DNA of 64,000 nucleotides from Fomitopsis serialis. Taxonomy: Eukaryota > Basidiomycota > Agaricomycetes > Polyporales > Fomitopsidaceae. The position numbers and the translations under genes are program-made. Below, piece after piece: positions 37,804 to 47,154 of this stretch; position 1 is the stretch's first letter, and each line of letters opens with the position of its first letter. The notes below the pieces were generated by a model. That model searched no databases. It saw nothing but the letters and a program-made list of their open reading frames with translations, and was not told the DNA's origin. The stretch spans positions 496,001-560,000 of the forward strand of contig NW_025954967.1 of NCBI RefSeq assembly GCF_022376445.1, written 5' to 3'.

Positions 37804-38249
37804 ATGATCATATTCACCTTGTTATTAAGTCCAATATGACCTCAAACAACTTGCATCACTGCAGAACATGGAAATCATTGTCTATGAAGTGCCCGAGATG
37901 TGCAAGCGCAGTGGTTCGGTGTGACCATGCATAAATGGGTGAGAGAAAAGATAGAGAAAATAAATACATTCAGACAGTATCTACCAGGACTGCGTTGGCG
38001 ACGCCGACAGCGAGACGCTGTAGGGCGCGTCGCGTCGCGTCGGTCTCGCGAAGACGGCCGCGCGCGAAGCTCGCTCAATTAGGCAGGGCCATCACTTGGC
38101 ACACGCCGCTCTGGACCCGGCACTCGAGCGGCCTGATGCTTCTTTGCTGACATAAGGACCAGTTGTGCCAGTCCTCACTGCAGGTAGCGAGCCCTTGTTC
38201 GGAAGTCCCGGGCCGAGCGTTCCGTGCAGTGAGGGCGGGAAGGAGTCTG
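37766..38249 (-). repeat. Terminal inverted repeat, right arm
   Basis: Reverse complement of 37044-37527 with no mismatch seen. Confidence 0.85.
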
Positions 38250-38258
38250 AGATGCCAT
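38250..38258 (+). repeat. Target-site duplication, right
   Basis: AGATGCCAT, identical to 37035-37043 and in the same orientation, directly after the element's GGAGTCTG end. Confidence 0.85.
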
Positions 38259-38400
38259 CCGCGATACGGACCCTGTGGTATTCACACGCTCCGACCTTGA
38301 AGCTTGAAGACCATCGCTATCCCCTCGCAGATACATTTCATACATATCCTCTTAGAATGATAGCGATTTTATCTTCCGAGACTAGACGCGTGAACGGCGT

Positions 38401-38997
38401 TCATGCAGACTTCTTGATCGCTTCGATAATAATACAAGCTTTGTTCCTTCTCCCACAAGACTCCCTCGTCATCCCACAGCTAATAATACAAGCCACCGCA
38501 ACGCATCTCACACTTAATGACGACTTCTTACCAGCCTTCTTTGCGGCCGTCCTGGCACGCGTGATCTGCTTCTTCCATCCGAAGCACTGCGTACAAGCTT
38601 TCGAGTTCGGCGGACACAAGCTCAGCTCAGCCAGCCCTCACACTGGGAGAGCGTCAGCTTACCGGCGGAACCATGCTTCTTGCACTGGTACTGGCCGTCC
38701 TTGTTCACGCTCGACGGCGGCGCCTCGAGGCCTTCGCGGTCGATGGGGTCGAACTGTGCTCACCGCTCGTCAGCCGTCACGATCAGGCGGGTATGTGTGA
38801 GCGGGTGGGACGTACGCCGAAGAAGGAATCATTCTCTTCCCGTCCGTCGAAGGAGCAGGCAGCGCACTAGACGCAGATGATGGTCTCAGCTAGATGCACC
38901 CGGAAAGTGCAGTGGCGCGGACACTCACGACTTCCTTGAAGTGAGTGCAGAAAAGGGCGTCGTTGATCTCGACGGACGCTGCACTGCTGTCGGACAT
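38401..38997 (-). CDS. Small Cys/His-rich conserved fungal protein, putative zinc binding
   Basis: The start at 38997 gives MSDSSAASVEINDALFCTHF. Introns with GTGAGT/TCTAG and GTACGT/CACAG sites lead to CAACSFDGREENDSFFG and FDPIDREGLEAPPSSVNKDG. QYQCKKHGSA is then joined by a fourth exon starting CTQCFGWKKQITRARTAAKK. Paired cysteines and histidines (CTH, CxxC, CKKH, CTQC) suggest one or two zinc sites. The basic helical end resembles the close of many small fungal proteins of this type. The reading frame goes on to a stop at 38401, but the protein may end earlier if a last intron follows KKAG. The function is unknown. I recognise the pattern as a conserved basidiomycete hypothetical, not as a named family. 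Confidence 0.6.
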
Positions 38998-39679
38998 GTT
39001 CGACGTGCTCGTAGGAAGAGAAGAGGCTGGGCTCAAGCGGCGTTTCTACACAGCTCGGTGCGAGGCGGCGAGACGGGGTCGCGGATGTATCAGTCCAAGT
39101 GAGAGGAGGTGGGAACGCACCGCGACGGTTTATATAGGGGCCTGCGCGGAAGACGGGTGTATCTGAGTTCGCGACGCTACTTGCCTGAAGAAGGCTGGAG
39201 TGCACTGGGCATCTGACAGTGAGTGTGGCCAGATGACCCTCGTCTCCTCCCTCCTGGGCCCAGGAGCGGTCTCATGACATCACGTGAAGATGTGTTCCGT
39301 GCTTCATACTGACCGCTCACGACGCCGATGTAGAGTGGTGGGTAGCACTGGCTTGAGTGGATTGCGGCTTTCAAAGTTGTGCAGCATAGACAATGCACAG
39401 GTAGGTAGCAAAGTCCTCGCACACGACTTGATTTACCATTTGAGCGCCCACACGTCTGGAAGCCGCAGAAGCCTGTACCGTGTAGAACGACTGAATATGC
39501 CTGATGAACGCTGAGACCCGCTGACCCTGCCAATGCCTGTGCAATCGCGACATCCTCGCCCTGGGAATGATGATGGCTTGTGAGCGACTCAACAATGCTC
39601 ATCCGAGATACAGCACACACCTTCAAGAAACTTATCGGCAGACAAATGCGTCATAGCCGCAGCGCGTCCGAAAGCAAGC
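38998..39679. other. Intergenic, no gene seen
   Basis: Lies between the 5' end of the small Cys/His gene and the 3' end of the cyclase-like gene. A minus-strand open stretch at 39177-39626 has no motif and is not called. Confidence 0.35.
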
Positions 39680-40903
39680 TCACTTCAGCTTCTCTCGCTC
39701 GACCCGGTGGCAGAACCTCCCGCCAAACTCTACCGCGCCGCAAGCCGTCCCATCCTCTGCGACACCCAGAGACCCCGCTTCCACGCGCGTCCACTCGGCC
39801 CACGGCCACGTCCTCGTAAACAGCTCCGTCCACACTGTCGCCCTGAAGCTCTCGAAGGCGAAGCGTGGCTCGTGGCCCTCCCGTAATGGCGCAGGAAAGC
39901 CGACAAAAGAGTCCGGCGACGCCCGGACCACGATGCGCAGCCTCCGGAAGAGCGTCTTGACGTCCAGTTCGACGAGTCCCTCCCGGCTATCGTGCCGCAC
40001 GTGCATGAACGGCGAACATATACCCACCCCAGCGGTGAACGGTGGCCGGAAATCCCACTGAAACCGAGCCGAGCGGTACCCGACCAGAAAAGCCTGCACG
40101 CCGGGCAAGGCCTCCCCGCCCGCGAACGTCAGGTACTTCGTTCGTTCTTGTCCCAGACCGAAGGCCTGACACCAGATCCACCCCTTGGGGAAGGACGTGC
40201 CCCAGTTCTTCTCGAAGTGGGTCTTGCCTGTGAACTCGTGTGTACGGCCGTCGTGCGTGAGGGTGACAGATGCGTCGCTTGCGATCGTTTGGACGTGCCA
40301 ATTAAGGGGGATGTAGGGGGAGAGGGGTGCGAGAGGGCCCATGGGGCCTAGGAGAGGATGGAGGTCACACCATGGGATGCGATTGAGGGTGTGGAGTTTC
40401 AAGGAGAGCTTGGTGTCGGGGACATCGATAGAGTAATCGACAGACTCGGGCCCGACGTTCATCGTCCCGATACCGTCTGCGGTGACAGTGAAGGGGGAAG
40501 GGTGGTCCGCCGCTCCATCTTGAGCCGAGATGGACAGGTGCTCCGGATAGAACTCATGGATGAACCCAGTGCCTTCCTGGCCTGCGGGAGGCGTGTATGA
40601 GACGCAGACGAGATTCGGCCGCCTCTTCGCCCGCTTGACCCAGCAGAATATGATCGCCAGAGTTCCGCCACCCTCTAGGAGAGTGCGGGTGTAGTAGCCC
40701 TCGAAACCAGCCGCGTGATGAGGAGCGAAATCGTCCACGATTCTCCCAGGAGCCCTGGTGCCGAGAACCAGACATATATGGGTACCCAGAGTCTTGACAA
40801 GCGCAAGCGGAAACAGCGACCAACGCAGCAGCTTTGTCTGCAACAAATGTAATTGTATTCGTGCATGTGGGAGGCACTCGTCCAGACGACTCACCAGAAT
40901 CAT
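39680..40903 (-). CDS. Tocopherol-cyclase-like domain protein
   Basis: Exon 1 is just ATG-ATT-CTG (40903-40895). A 57-base intron (40894-40838, donor GTGAGT, acceptor TTGCAG) follows, then exon 2 from 40837 to the stop at 39680, giving 388 residues. The N-terminus MILTKLLRWSLFPLALVKTL is hydrophobic and could be a signal anchor. Recognisable blocks are HHAAGFEGYYTRTLLEGG, a sugar-cyclase-like beta-strand region, GPMGPLAPLSPYIPLNWHV and the family hallmark FTGKTHFEKNWGTSFPKGWI followed by WCQAFG. Plant tocopherol cyclases close the chromanol ring. Fungi do not make tocopherol, so the substrate is open; only the fold is inferred. The frame is intact throughout. Confidence 0.75.
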   Translation of the reverse strand: MILVSRLDECLPHARIQLHLLQTKLLRWSLFPLALVKTLGTHICLVLGTRAPGRIVDDFAPHHAAGFEGYYTRTLLEGGGTLAIIFCWVKRAKRRPNLVCVSYTPPAGQEGTGFIHEFYPEHLSISAQDGAADHPSPFTVTADGIGTMNVGPESVDYSIDVPDTKLSLKLHTLNRIPWCDLHPLLGPMGPLAPLSPYIPLNWHVQTIASDASVTLTHDGRTHEFTGKTHFEKNWGTSFPKGWIWCQAFGLGQERTKYLTFAGGEALPGVQAFLVGYRSARFQWDFRPPFTAGVGICSPFMHVRHDSREGLVELDVKTLFRRLRIVVRASPDSFVGFPAPLREGHEPRFAFESFRATVWTELFTRTWPWAEWTRVEAGSLGVAEDGTACGAVEFGGRFCHRVEREKLK

Positions 40904-41433
40904 ATTCGCCGTGAATGTTACCAGCCAGTACCCAGTGCGAACAAGATAATTTCTTGGTCCCTAAGTTCAGATTCAAAACTTAAGCGGACGGAAGTTCAAC
41001 GCAAGGAGTGCCGGCGAGATCTTGAGGCGGCGGGGCTCGACAGGGATAACGTCATTGACAGCTGAGTCCGAGTAGTAGTAGGATCCGCTGGTTATCCGCA
41101 TTATTATGATGTGGGCGTTGTCCAATCAGTAGGGCGCACAGCTGCATCGTAGTCAGAGCAAATCCAAAGCCAAGAGAGGGCAAGTTGAGGTGCACAAGTC
41201 GGAGACAACAGAGAGCTGTGACAAACAATTTAACAAACCACTCGTTGCCTCATACTACTTACATAAGTTGATCCGCCAATCGGTGCGGCAATGCCCGAAG
41301 TAAGTATGATAGTCTGAAGCAAACATTATATTATTGCTTCGACTGTTCAACGTTACGTTCAACGTTCATACTCTGTCCATAAGCACTCTGTGCCCGCAGG
41401 AATCTCAATCTGGAATTCGTCAAGCTGAAACCA
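40904..41433. other. Intergenic, no gene seen
   Basis: No feature beyond the promoter region expected for the cyclase-like gene. Confidence 0.35.
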
Positions 41434-44400
41434 CTACAGAACACTGTCTGGCGCCGGATACCTCTCTTGAAACCCGAGAATACCCTTCAGATTATGCATA
41501 TGCTGCTCTATCGTCAACATCGCCGAGAGTATCACTGCCCTTTCACGAAGCTCCAGCGGCTGCTCGAAATCGAAGGCCTGTAGCTCCACGTTGTGGGATG
41601 TCCATCGGAACCTTCCTGCCGTGTCCTTTGCGAGAATCGGAAAGTTGACAAATGACCGAAAGGTGCAGTTATTGTAGAATACGCTGAGTACGAATAGGTT
41701 CTCGTCCAGCGTGATCTCTGAGTCAAAGTCCGTGAGCTGTCGGTCCATCCGCCAACCTTGCGCTTTGTAGTGATGCTCGACAAATGTGTCCATTGTGCGA
41801 TGCAAGATGCACGTTGAGTCTAGACGAGCGGTCTTCACAGCAAGTGTCATTCCTACAGTGTCGCGTCGATCGCAAGGATTACCTTTTATCGACACAAAGA
41901 GTGGAAAGGAATTTTCCGGTACGTCCATCCGTCTACTCGACGAGATCGAAATCCTGAGACCCGAATGCAAGATCACAGAGACAACATACCTTCCGAGCGA
42001 TATAGACATCCACAACGGGGATGGGCCTCCTAATATCCGGGCGATGAAATGGCCGATGAGACACTCTGCAGGTAGCTCCCGAAAGAACTGGGTCGAGTTG
42101 CTATATGGATCGAAGAGGACAAGTACGCTCGTCTTTTGATCTGGGGTAGTGTCACCACGAACATACAGACGGGGGACGTAGAGGGGGAGTGTGTCAGGAT
42201 CTTGCGCAGTGAGCCAGCGATACGCCGAATCGCTTGCCTGCCATCCGCGTTGCATGCTCTGTAGCCATTGTAAAGTGAGTCTGGTGAAAAGTATGTCCAA
42301 GCCTGGTAGAGTGTTGGGGTTCTTGCCGACGATATTTCCAGAGTCCTGAAAGGACACGCGTAATATCAGTCGTTTGCTACAGCGTGTGTGTATGATGGCC
42401 GTACCGTCATGTACTCGTAAGGAACAGCGATTGACCCTATGCCATACTTGTTGGGGGTGCTTATGTAATCGTTGCGGAGGAGTTTCAGGATACGCCGGGC
42501 AATAGGTAGCCAGCAATCACCCTCGCGGTCAGATACTTCAGTCAAACTGTAGAGGGACCTGAACAGCCTGTCCCCAAACTTTGATTCACTGAGAGGATGT
42601 GTCAGCACAGGGGAGGAGTGCCGCGGGCCAAGGTAAACTGACCGCTCCTCAATATGACTCCTTCGCATGGGAGCGCGAGGTACAGCTAGAGAAGCTCCCG
42701 TTATATTTGCCCACCGCGGCGTTAACAGGCTCTTGGCTCTGGGCCGACTTGTAGGCGAGTGTTCTGGAAAGAGAGAGAGCGCGACGTCGGTGTCTGGGTG
42801 TGGGTCTCTGCTACGAGATTGTACACTTGTAAGTCAAAATTCAGTTCGACGTGTACGGGCAACGGGCATTACCAATGCTCGAGACGAAGCTCAGAAACCT
42901 TATCGCTCCAACCTTCCTTGAGAAGACGAATGTTATCCTCGTACTCGGAACTGTCCATGACGAGTGCGTGTCGTTGTCGTTGTTGTCGTTGTCGTTGTCG
43001 TTGTCATTGTCGTTATCGCCTTCTTGGCTCAGGCTCTCGTCGCCCTCGTCGCTACTTGCACTGTTAGGCTCGATCTCGACGCTTTCAGAAGCATCATCTG
43101 ATAGCCCATAATCCCATCGTCCTTGCTCCGATGCCGATGTTGTAGATCGCATGCCTGATAACTTGAACGGGAACTCCAAGCCTCTCGACGCTTGTCTTGC
43201 ATCGAACTGATTTCCTTCGAACACCTCTCCTGGGCGCACTCGAGCGACGTCCTCGAACAATGATGCTAGCCGAAAACGTGTTGCTGAACGGACAACAGCG
43301 CCATGGCGACCCGGTAGCGTGCCTTGACGAAGTCCTTGACGTTCCTGTACATCCGGAAGGAACGGGAGTGTTGCGAAGAGGAAAGACAGATAGTGTGATT
43401 CGCCGGAGGGAGTGGGGAAGTACGGTATATGAGCCACGAAATGGATGTCTTGCGAGTCGTAGATCAGGCCGATGATCAGCGCCCATCGAGGATGACCACA
43501 GTGCAGCGAGCCGTGGTACATGGGTCGGCCTGATGCCACAGACCATCGACGAGGGCCGAAAGGCTCGATGCAGCAGTACGTGCCATATCATGGCGAGTGG
43601 GCAATATGAAGACATGGTCACCCCGTGTATGCTGCTCCCACGAACGAGGCCCCAGAGTGCACAGCAAAAGAGCAGGATTCATGTCGCTGATGGGCAGGCG
43701 CGTGAACAGCTCTAGAGACAGCACTGTGGTCGGTTGAATAGAGGCATAGATCGCCACGAATTGTATTGTCTCCGTGAGGCTCTGTGTGCCATCTAGAGTC
43801 AAATTCTGCCTACATCCTTGATGAGATAATCAATCGCTCTGGAGTTCAGTACTCACTTTCGTATGTACACACCAGGCACACCGTCGAACGCTGAGGCAAC
43901 GGCGTGCTCCGCCAAGAGGGGACATCTCGATAGAGCAATATCTGCGCCACTTGATTGAGGGTTTGTGTGTCCGCGAACCGATCTCTTGCACCGCCACGGG
44001 GATAGACCGGTATTGTCCTCGCGTGCGTTGTTCCTGTAACGGTGTGTCGACAGGGAGAACGTCGGCGAAGCTCCGTAGACCTGTTGGGTCCTTCGATGAT
44101 GTCGTCCTCTCTCAACTTGAGTACCACCAGTTCGTCTCGTATCTGGTTCAGCATGACACGAACACGACGCAAGTCGAAGCCGGTTGTGTAGGTGTCGAAA
44201 AAGTGTTGTTTCTCCGGGAGATCATCATTCAGCTCCTGCGAGCGCATATTTCGGTGAGTACGGAGAGACGACGGACGAGAACTACACTCACCTCAATCCA
44301 CGATTCCGGTACTGCGAGCGTGTCCCACGATTGACGAGGTCCTGCAAGTAGTCCAGTTGAGGTATACATAGCCGGCGTGCTATGGGATCGAGGTCTTCTC

Positions 44401-44860
44401 GAGTGTCGAAGGATCCAAACAGCCATGCTGATGCTTGTTCGGCTGCGTGCGTTGATTGCCCTAGTGCGGCGGCGCTCTTCGACATTTGTGCTAGTGTACG
44501 AATGATAGAAACGAGCTTTCGAGCTATTGCTGTTCGGACGGCCCACCGCAGTAAAGATACCCATTAGAGACATCCCAATACAAAACAGGAAATGATGACG
44601 CACATCCGTTGCACGTCGGACGCAATGTGTGGATGTCCGCAACCTCTACAAGTCGAGAGCTAGAATGCAGGTGCAGAAGGTGAGCGGCAGACTCGGAGAT
44701 CCCAGGGTCGCGCCAAGTCGTCGCGTAGATGCGCATCGTATTCTTTGACGTAACATGCAACCATGCGTTGGTCGGCTGCGGACCCAACGGAACAGACTAA
44801 GTACATCTTCGTGTGTTTACCACGACCGCGAGTACATAACTGGCGTCTCCAATCTTCCAT
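41434..44860 (-). CDS. Large hypothetical protein, paralogue of 47155-50232
   Basis: Multi-exon gene, boundaries approximate; it could be two genes. Coding blocks in order from the 5' side are MEDWRRQLCTRGRGKHTKMY (start at 44860, uncertain), WLFGSFDTREDLDPIARRLC, FDTYTTGFDLRRVRVMLNQI, MNPALLLCTLGPRSWEQHTR, WALIIGLIYDSQDIHFVAHI, an acidic, serine-rich linker with a (DN)n run at about 43017-42968, SLYSLTEVSDREGDCWLPIA, TLQWLQSMQRGWQASDSAYR, LVLFDPYSNSTQFFRELPAE and a C-terminal domain with FRWTSHNVELQAFDFEQPLE, stop at 41434. The same order recurs in the plus-strand paralogue, for example NMFNPALMLVAQGPSGWDTL and GLVYDSEAIHFVAHIPY. I do not recognise a family. It looks like a lineage-specific expansion. 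Some exon joints were not resolved. Confidence 0.5.
42968..43017. repeat. GTCGTT microsatellite inside coding sequence
   Basis: Hexanucleotide repeat (GTCGTT)n on the plus strand, encoding an alternating Asp-Asn tract on the minus strand in the acidic linker of the hypothetical gene. Such tracts change length easily. Confidence 0.7.
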
Positions 44861-45400
44861 GCTAGTGCAGAACAGGAGGCCTGGCTAGCATCGACTCGGT
44901 TTGAAAGTGCCAGTGCGAACCATTGAGTTGCAGGCGGCCCTCGAGAAAGTTTTTAGATACTCACAGTTACGGCGGCATTGTTGATAGTGGGTGCACACCG
45001 AAGGAGACCCTAGAACAGCCAACGAGCCGATGATCCCGACTCAGGGGGCATTGACTGCTCTATGGAGTGGACGATAGGTGTTGTGATACTCTTATGATTG
45101 CTCGCTTCGCGGACGGAGATGGAGCAGCTGCCATGTGTCAACTGCAGAGCCTACCACAGATCTTGCACGGGACCAGTCCGTACATGTCCGCATTTACCTC
45201 CAAGTGGCTCAGCTACCGCCGTGACACGAGGGTACGACTGTCCGGTTTGAGGTTATGGGTCATACTCTTATGGGGCTACGTTGTTGCTCCCACCACGACC
45301 GCCTACATAGATGACGATGCAATCAGCGAGAATGACTCGGCAATACAGCCATGAACACATGAGCATCGTGCGGACATGATATAATACAACAGCACGAGAA
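44861..45400. other. Intergenic, no gene seen
   Basis: Contains a plus-strand open stretch (45067-45354) with one possible hydrophobic segment (LRLWVILLWGYVVAPT) but no supporting homologue or splice context, so it is not called as a gene. Confidence 0.35.
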
Positions 45401-46800
45401 TCACCGCTGCTCCCTCGGTTCTGCCAGCAGAATAAGCATCACAACACACACAACAGCAAATGCGACTTACGAGACCACATCACGTTCAGAATGAGGTTAT
45501 CGTACCCCCGCCCGTGCGTCTTCTCCATCGCCTTCTGCGCGACAGACTTTTCCTCGAACTTACGAATGCAAAGCCCTTGCCCGCGCCCGTCTCGCGATCG
45601 CGCCCCACATACACGCGCGCGACGCGGCCAAACGCGCCAAATAGGTCCCGCAGGTCGTTCTCCTGCGTGTCCTCGGAGATGTTCGTCACCCGCAGCGTCG
45701 GGAGGTCGTCCCGCGACCCGCCCGGCCGCCCCATCGCCTCGCCCGGCCCCCGCGCGCCGCGCATTGACGGCGGGACGTACTTGCCGCCCACGGTGGGCGC
45801 TGCCGCGGGCTCTGCTGGCGCCCCTGTGTCATCCCGCCGAAGGGGGGCGTGTCCGTGCCGTCGAGCCCAGATAGCGAGTCTTTGAAGGGACACTTGGCGG
45901 TGAAGTGGTCGCCTTTGCAGAGACGGCAGACGACCTTGCCCGCACCGGCACGCACGAGGTTGGCCTTCATGGATTGTTCGGCGCTGGGCTCCGGCTCGGA
46001 AGACTGGAGGGTATCGTGTTAGTAATTCATGTGGTACGCGCATCAGAGGAGCATTTCCGAGCCGCGAACACATGCTACGGGTGCGATCGCGAGGCGTGCC
46101 AGAGATGACAAAACGGCAATGAGCCATTGGTTTTGAAGCACCGTGGGGCGTGAGCTATGCTACCAAACGCCGAGCTCTACGAGGTACCTGAGCCAATGGA
46201 CAGTGTCGGTTCACGCATGGACAGCGATGTTGCCTTCAGGGGGGAGGAGACAAGCTCCATACATTTGCAGCAAGGAGACATCTGCCGAAGGCAGAGGTTT
46301 GTGCGGAAGCGGAACGTCCTGCTCACCTTGTTGCCCGCGCTCAGCTTTAGCATGACGTTCTCGCCGACTGTCGTTGTTGCCCGGTCAGGACCCGGCTTGC
46401 TGCCCTTCTCTTGCCCGAATTTTGCCCAGTGTTTCCGCTCGGCTACTGTGTGATCCACGACCGCCTTCTGGAGTACCCGCTTGATCTTGCGGGTGATCTT
46501 GACGATGAAATCCCGTGAGCTTGAGATCCAAGCAATGCGAATCTAGGGCGGCGTACCTTGACTTTCTTGCCGTCATCATTTACTGTGAACTCGACCGTTG
46601 TACGGATGCCGTTCTCGTCGACGTAGTCCTCCGACTTGGTGGGCTGCTCTGAGGCGGAAAATGAGCAGGAACGTGCGCACGGAAGGGTCGACTCACCGAG
46701 TTCGTCGACGTCGTCCGCCCAGGATGTTTTTGGTGCTCTGTAGCAATGTGTTAGATGCAATGTATGTGCAGTATTGCAGCACCTACGTCGCGCTAGCCAT
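45401..46800 (-). CDS. tif35: Translation initiation factor eIF3 subunit G
   Basis: The start at 46800 gives MASA, spliced (donor GTAGGT, acceptor CTACAG) to APKTSWADDVDEL, then QPTKSEDYVDENGIRTTVEF, RVLQKAVVDHTVAERKHWAK, the zinc knuckle VCRLCKGDHFTAKCPFKDSL, the linker GGKYVPPSMRG and the RRM with LRVTNISEDTQENDLRDLFG and GAGKGFAFVS. A final short exon after an intron (donor GTAAGT) gives SQPREQR and the stop at 45401. Two single-base losses break the frame: one in the G/C run at 45842-45847 and one at 45557-45558 (VS-FEEK). Both are in short homopolymers of an essential gene, so consensus error is likely. eIF3g is the RNA-binding subunit of eIF3 and supports scanning and reinitiation on the 40S ribosome. 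Confidence 0.88.
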
Positions 46801-47154
46801 GGTGGTTGTGGGTAGAGGAATAGGCTCGATCGCGAGATTTGCTTACTGTGATCGGTGCATGTCACTCCGTCACTGAGCGTCACTCTAACGTGACATTCTC
46901 TACGCTAGTAGTAGTACGAGCGCCTCATTTAAGTAGTAGACTCACTGACTGGCACGTCACGGTCAACCGTCAGACCGACCTGTGTTGCTGGCCGCAGTCA
47001 CTTGGCAGTCACCACACGCCGACCGTTCGGCCGTCTGTACTGGGTTTCACGAATATGTACGTTGATCTCCAGGCTCGTTGTGCTTTTGTGAAGATTTCAC
47101 TAGACACGAGGACCTCTCACATCTCATAGTACCGCACAGCTTGAACGAATCGAA
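46801..47154. other. Intergenic between divergent genes
   Basis: Shared upstream region of eIF3g (minus) and the hypothetical gene (plus). No TATA box stands out. Confidence 0.35.

Larger units (their letters stand above)
37044..38249. mobile_element. Long-TIR foldback/MULE-like non-autonomous element
   Basis: The 1206-base element starts CAGACTCCTTCCCG and ends with the reverse complement. It is flanked by a perfect 9-base direct repeat. The two arms (37044-37527 and 37766-38249) are exact reverse complements over 484 bases as far as I can compare, with every position x pairing with 75293 minus x. The first mismatch is at 37528/37765, and similarity continues weakly to TTTTTTCACGG on both sides. 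No transposase is encoded. Long terminal inverted repeats with 9-base target duplications are characteristic of Mutator-like elements. The lack of a transposase comparison keeps this at 'MULE-like'. The arms' identity points to recent insertion or ongoing conversion between arms. Confidence 0.82.
36897..38360 (+). pseudogene. P450 3'-end relic split by an inverted-repeat element
   Basis: Bases from about 36897 to 37043 and 38259 to about 38360 together match the last exon and 3' flank of the P450 at 27059 (opposite strand). Shared parts are VRNVAGG against VWNVAD, STVEKESNKPEM against PTVGRESNKAEM, IRTL against VRTL, then TCACACGCTCC and AGACCATCGCTATC in the flank. The frame runs across the insertion point when the element and one target copy are removed. 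No haem-binding motif was found upstream, so only the 3' end of the gene is present. The relic dates from a duplication of P450 sequence before the element inserted. Confidence 0.7.

Noticed and set aside
38165..38800. 211-residue plus-strand frame running out of the inverted-repeat element
   Set aside because: It starts inside the right arm and crosses antisense to the spliced Cys/His gene; no motif.
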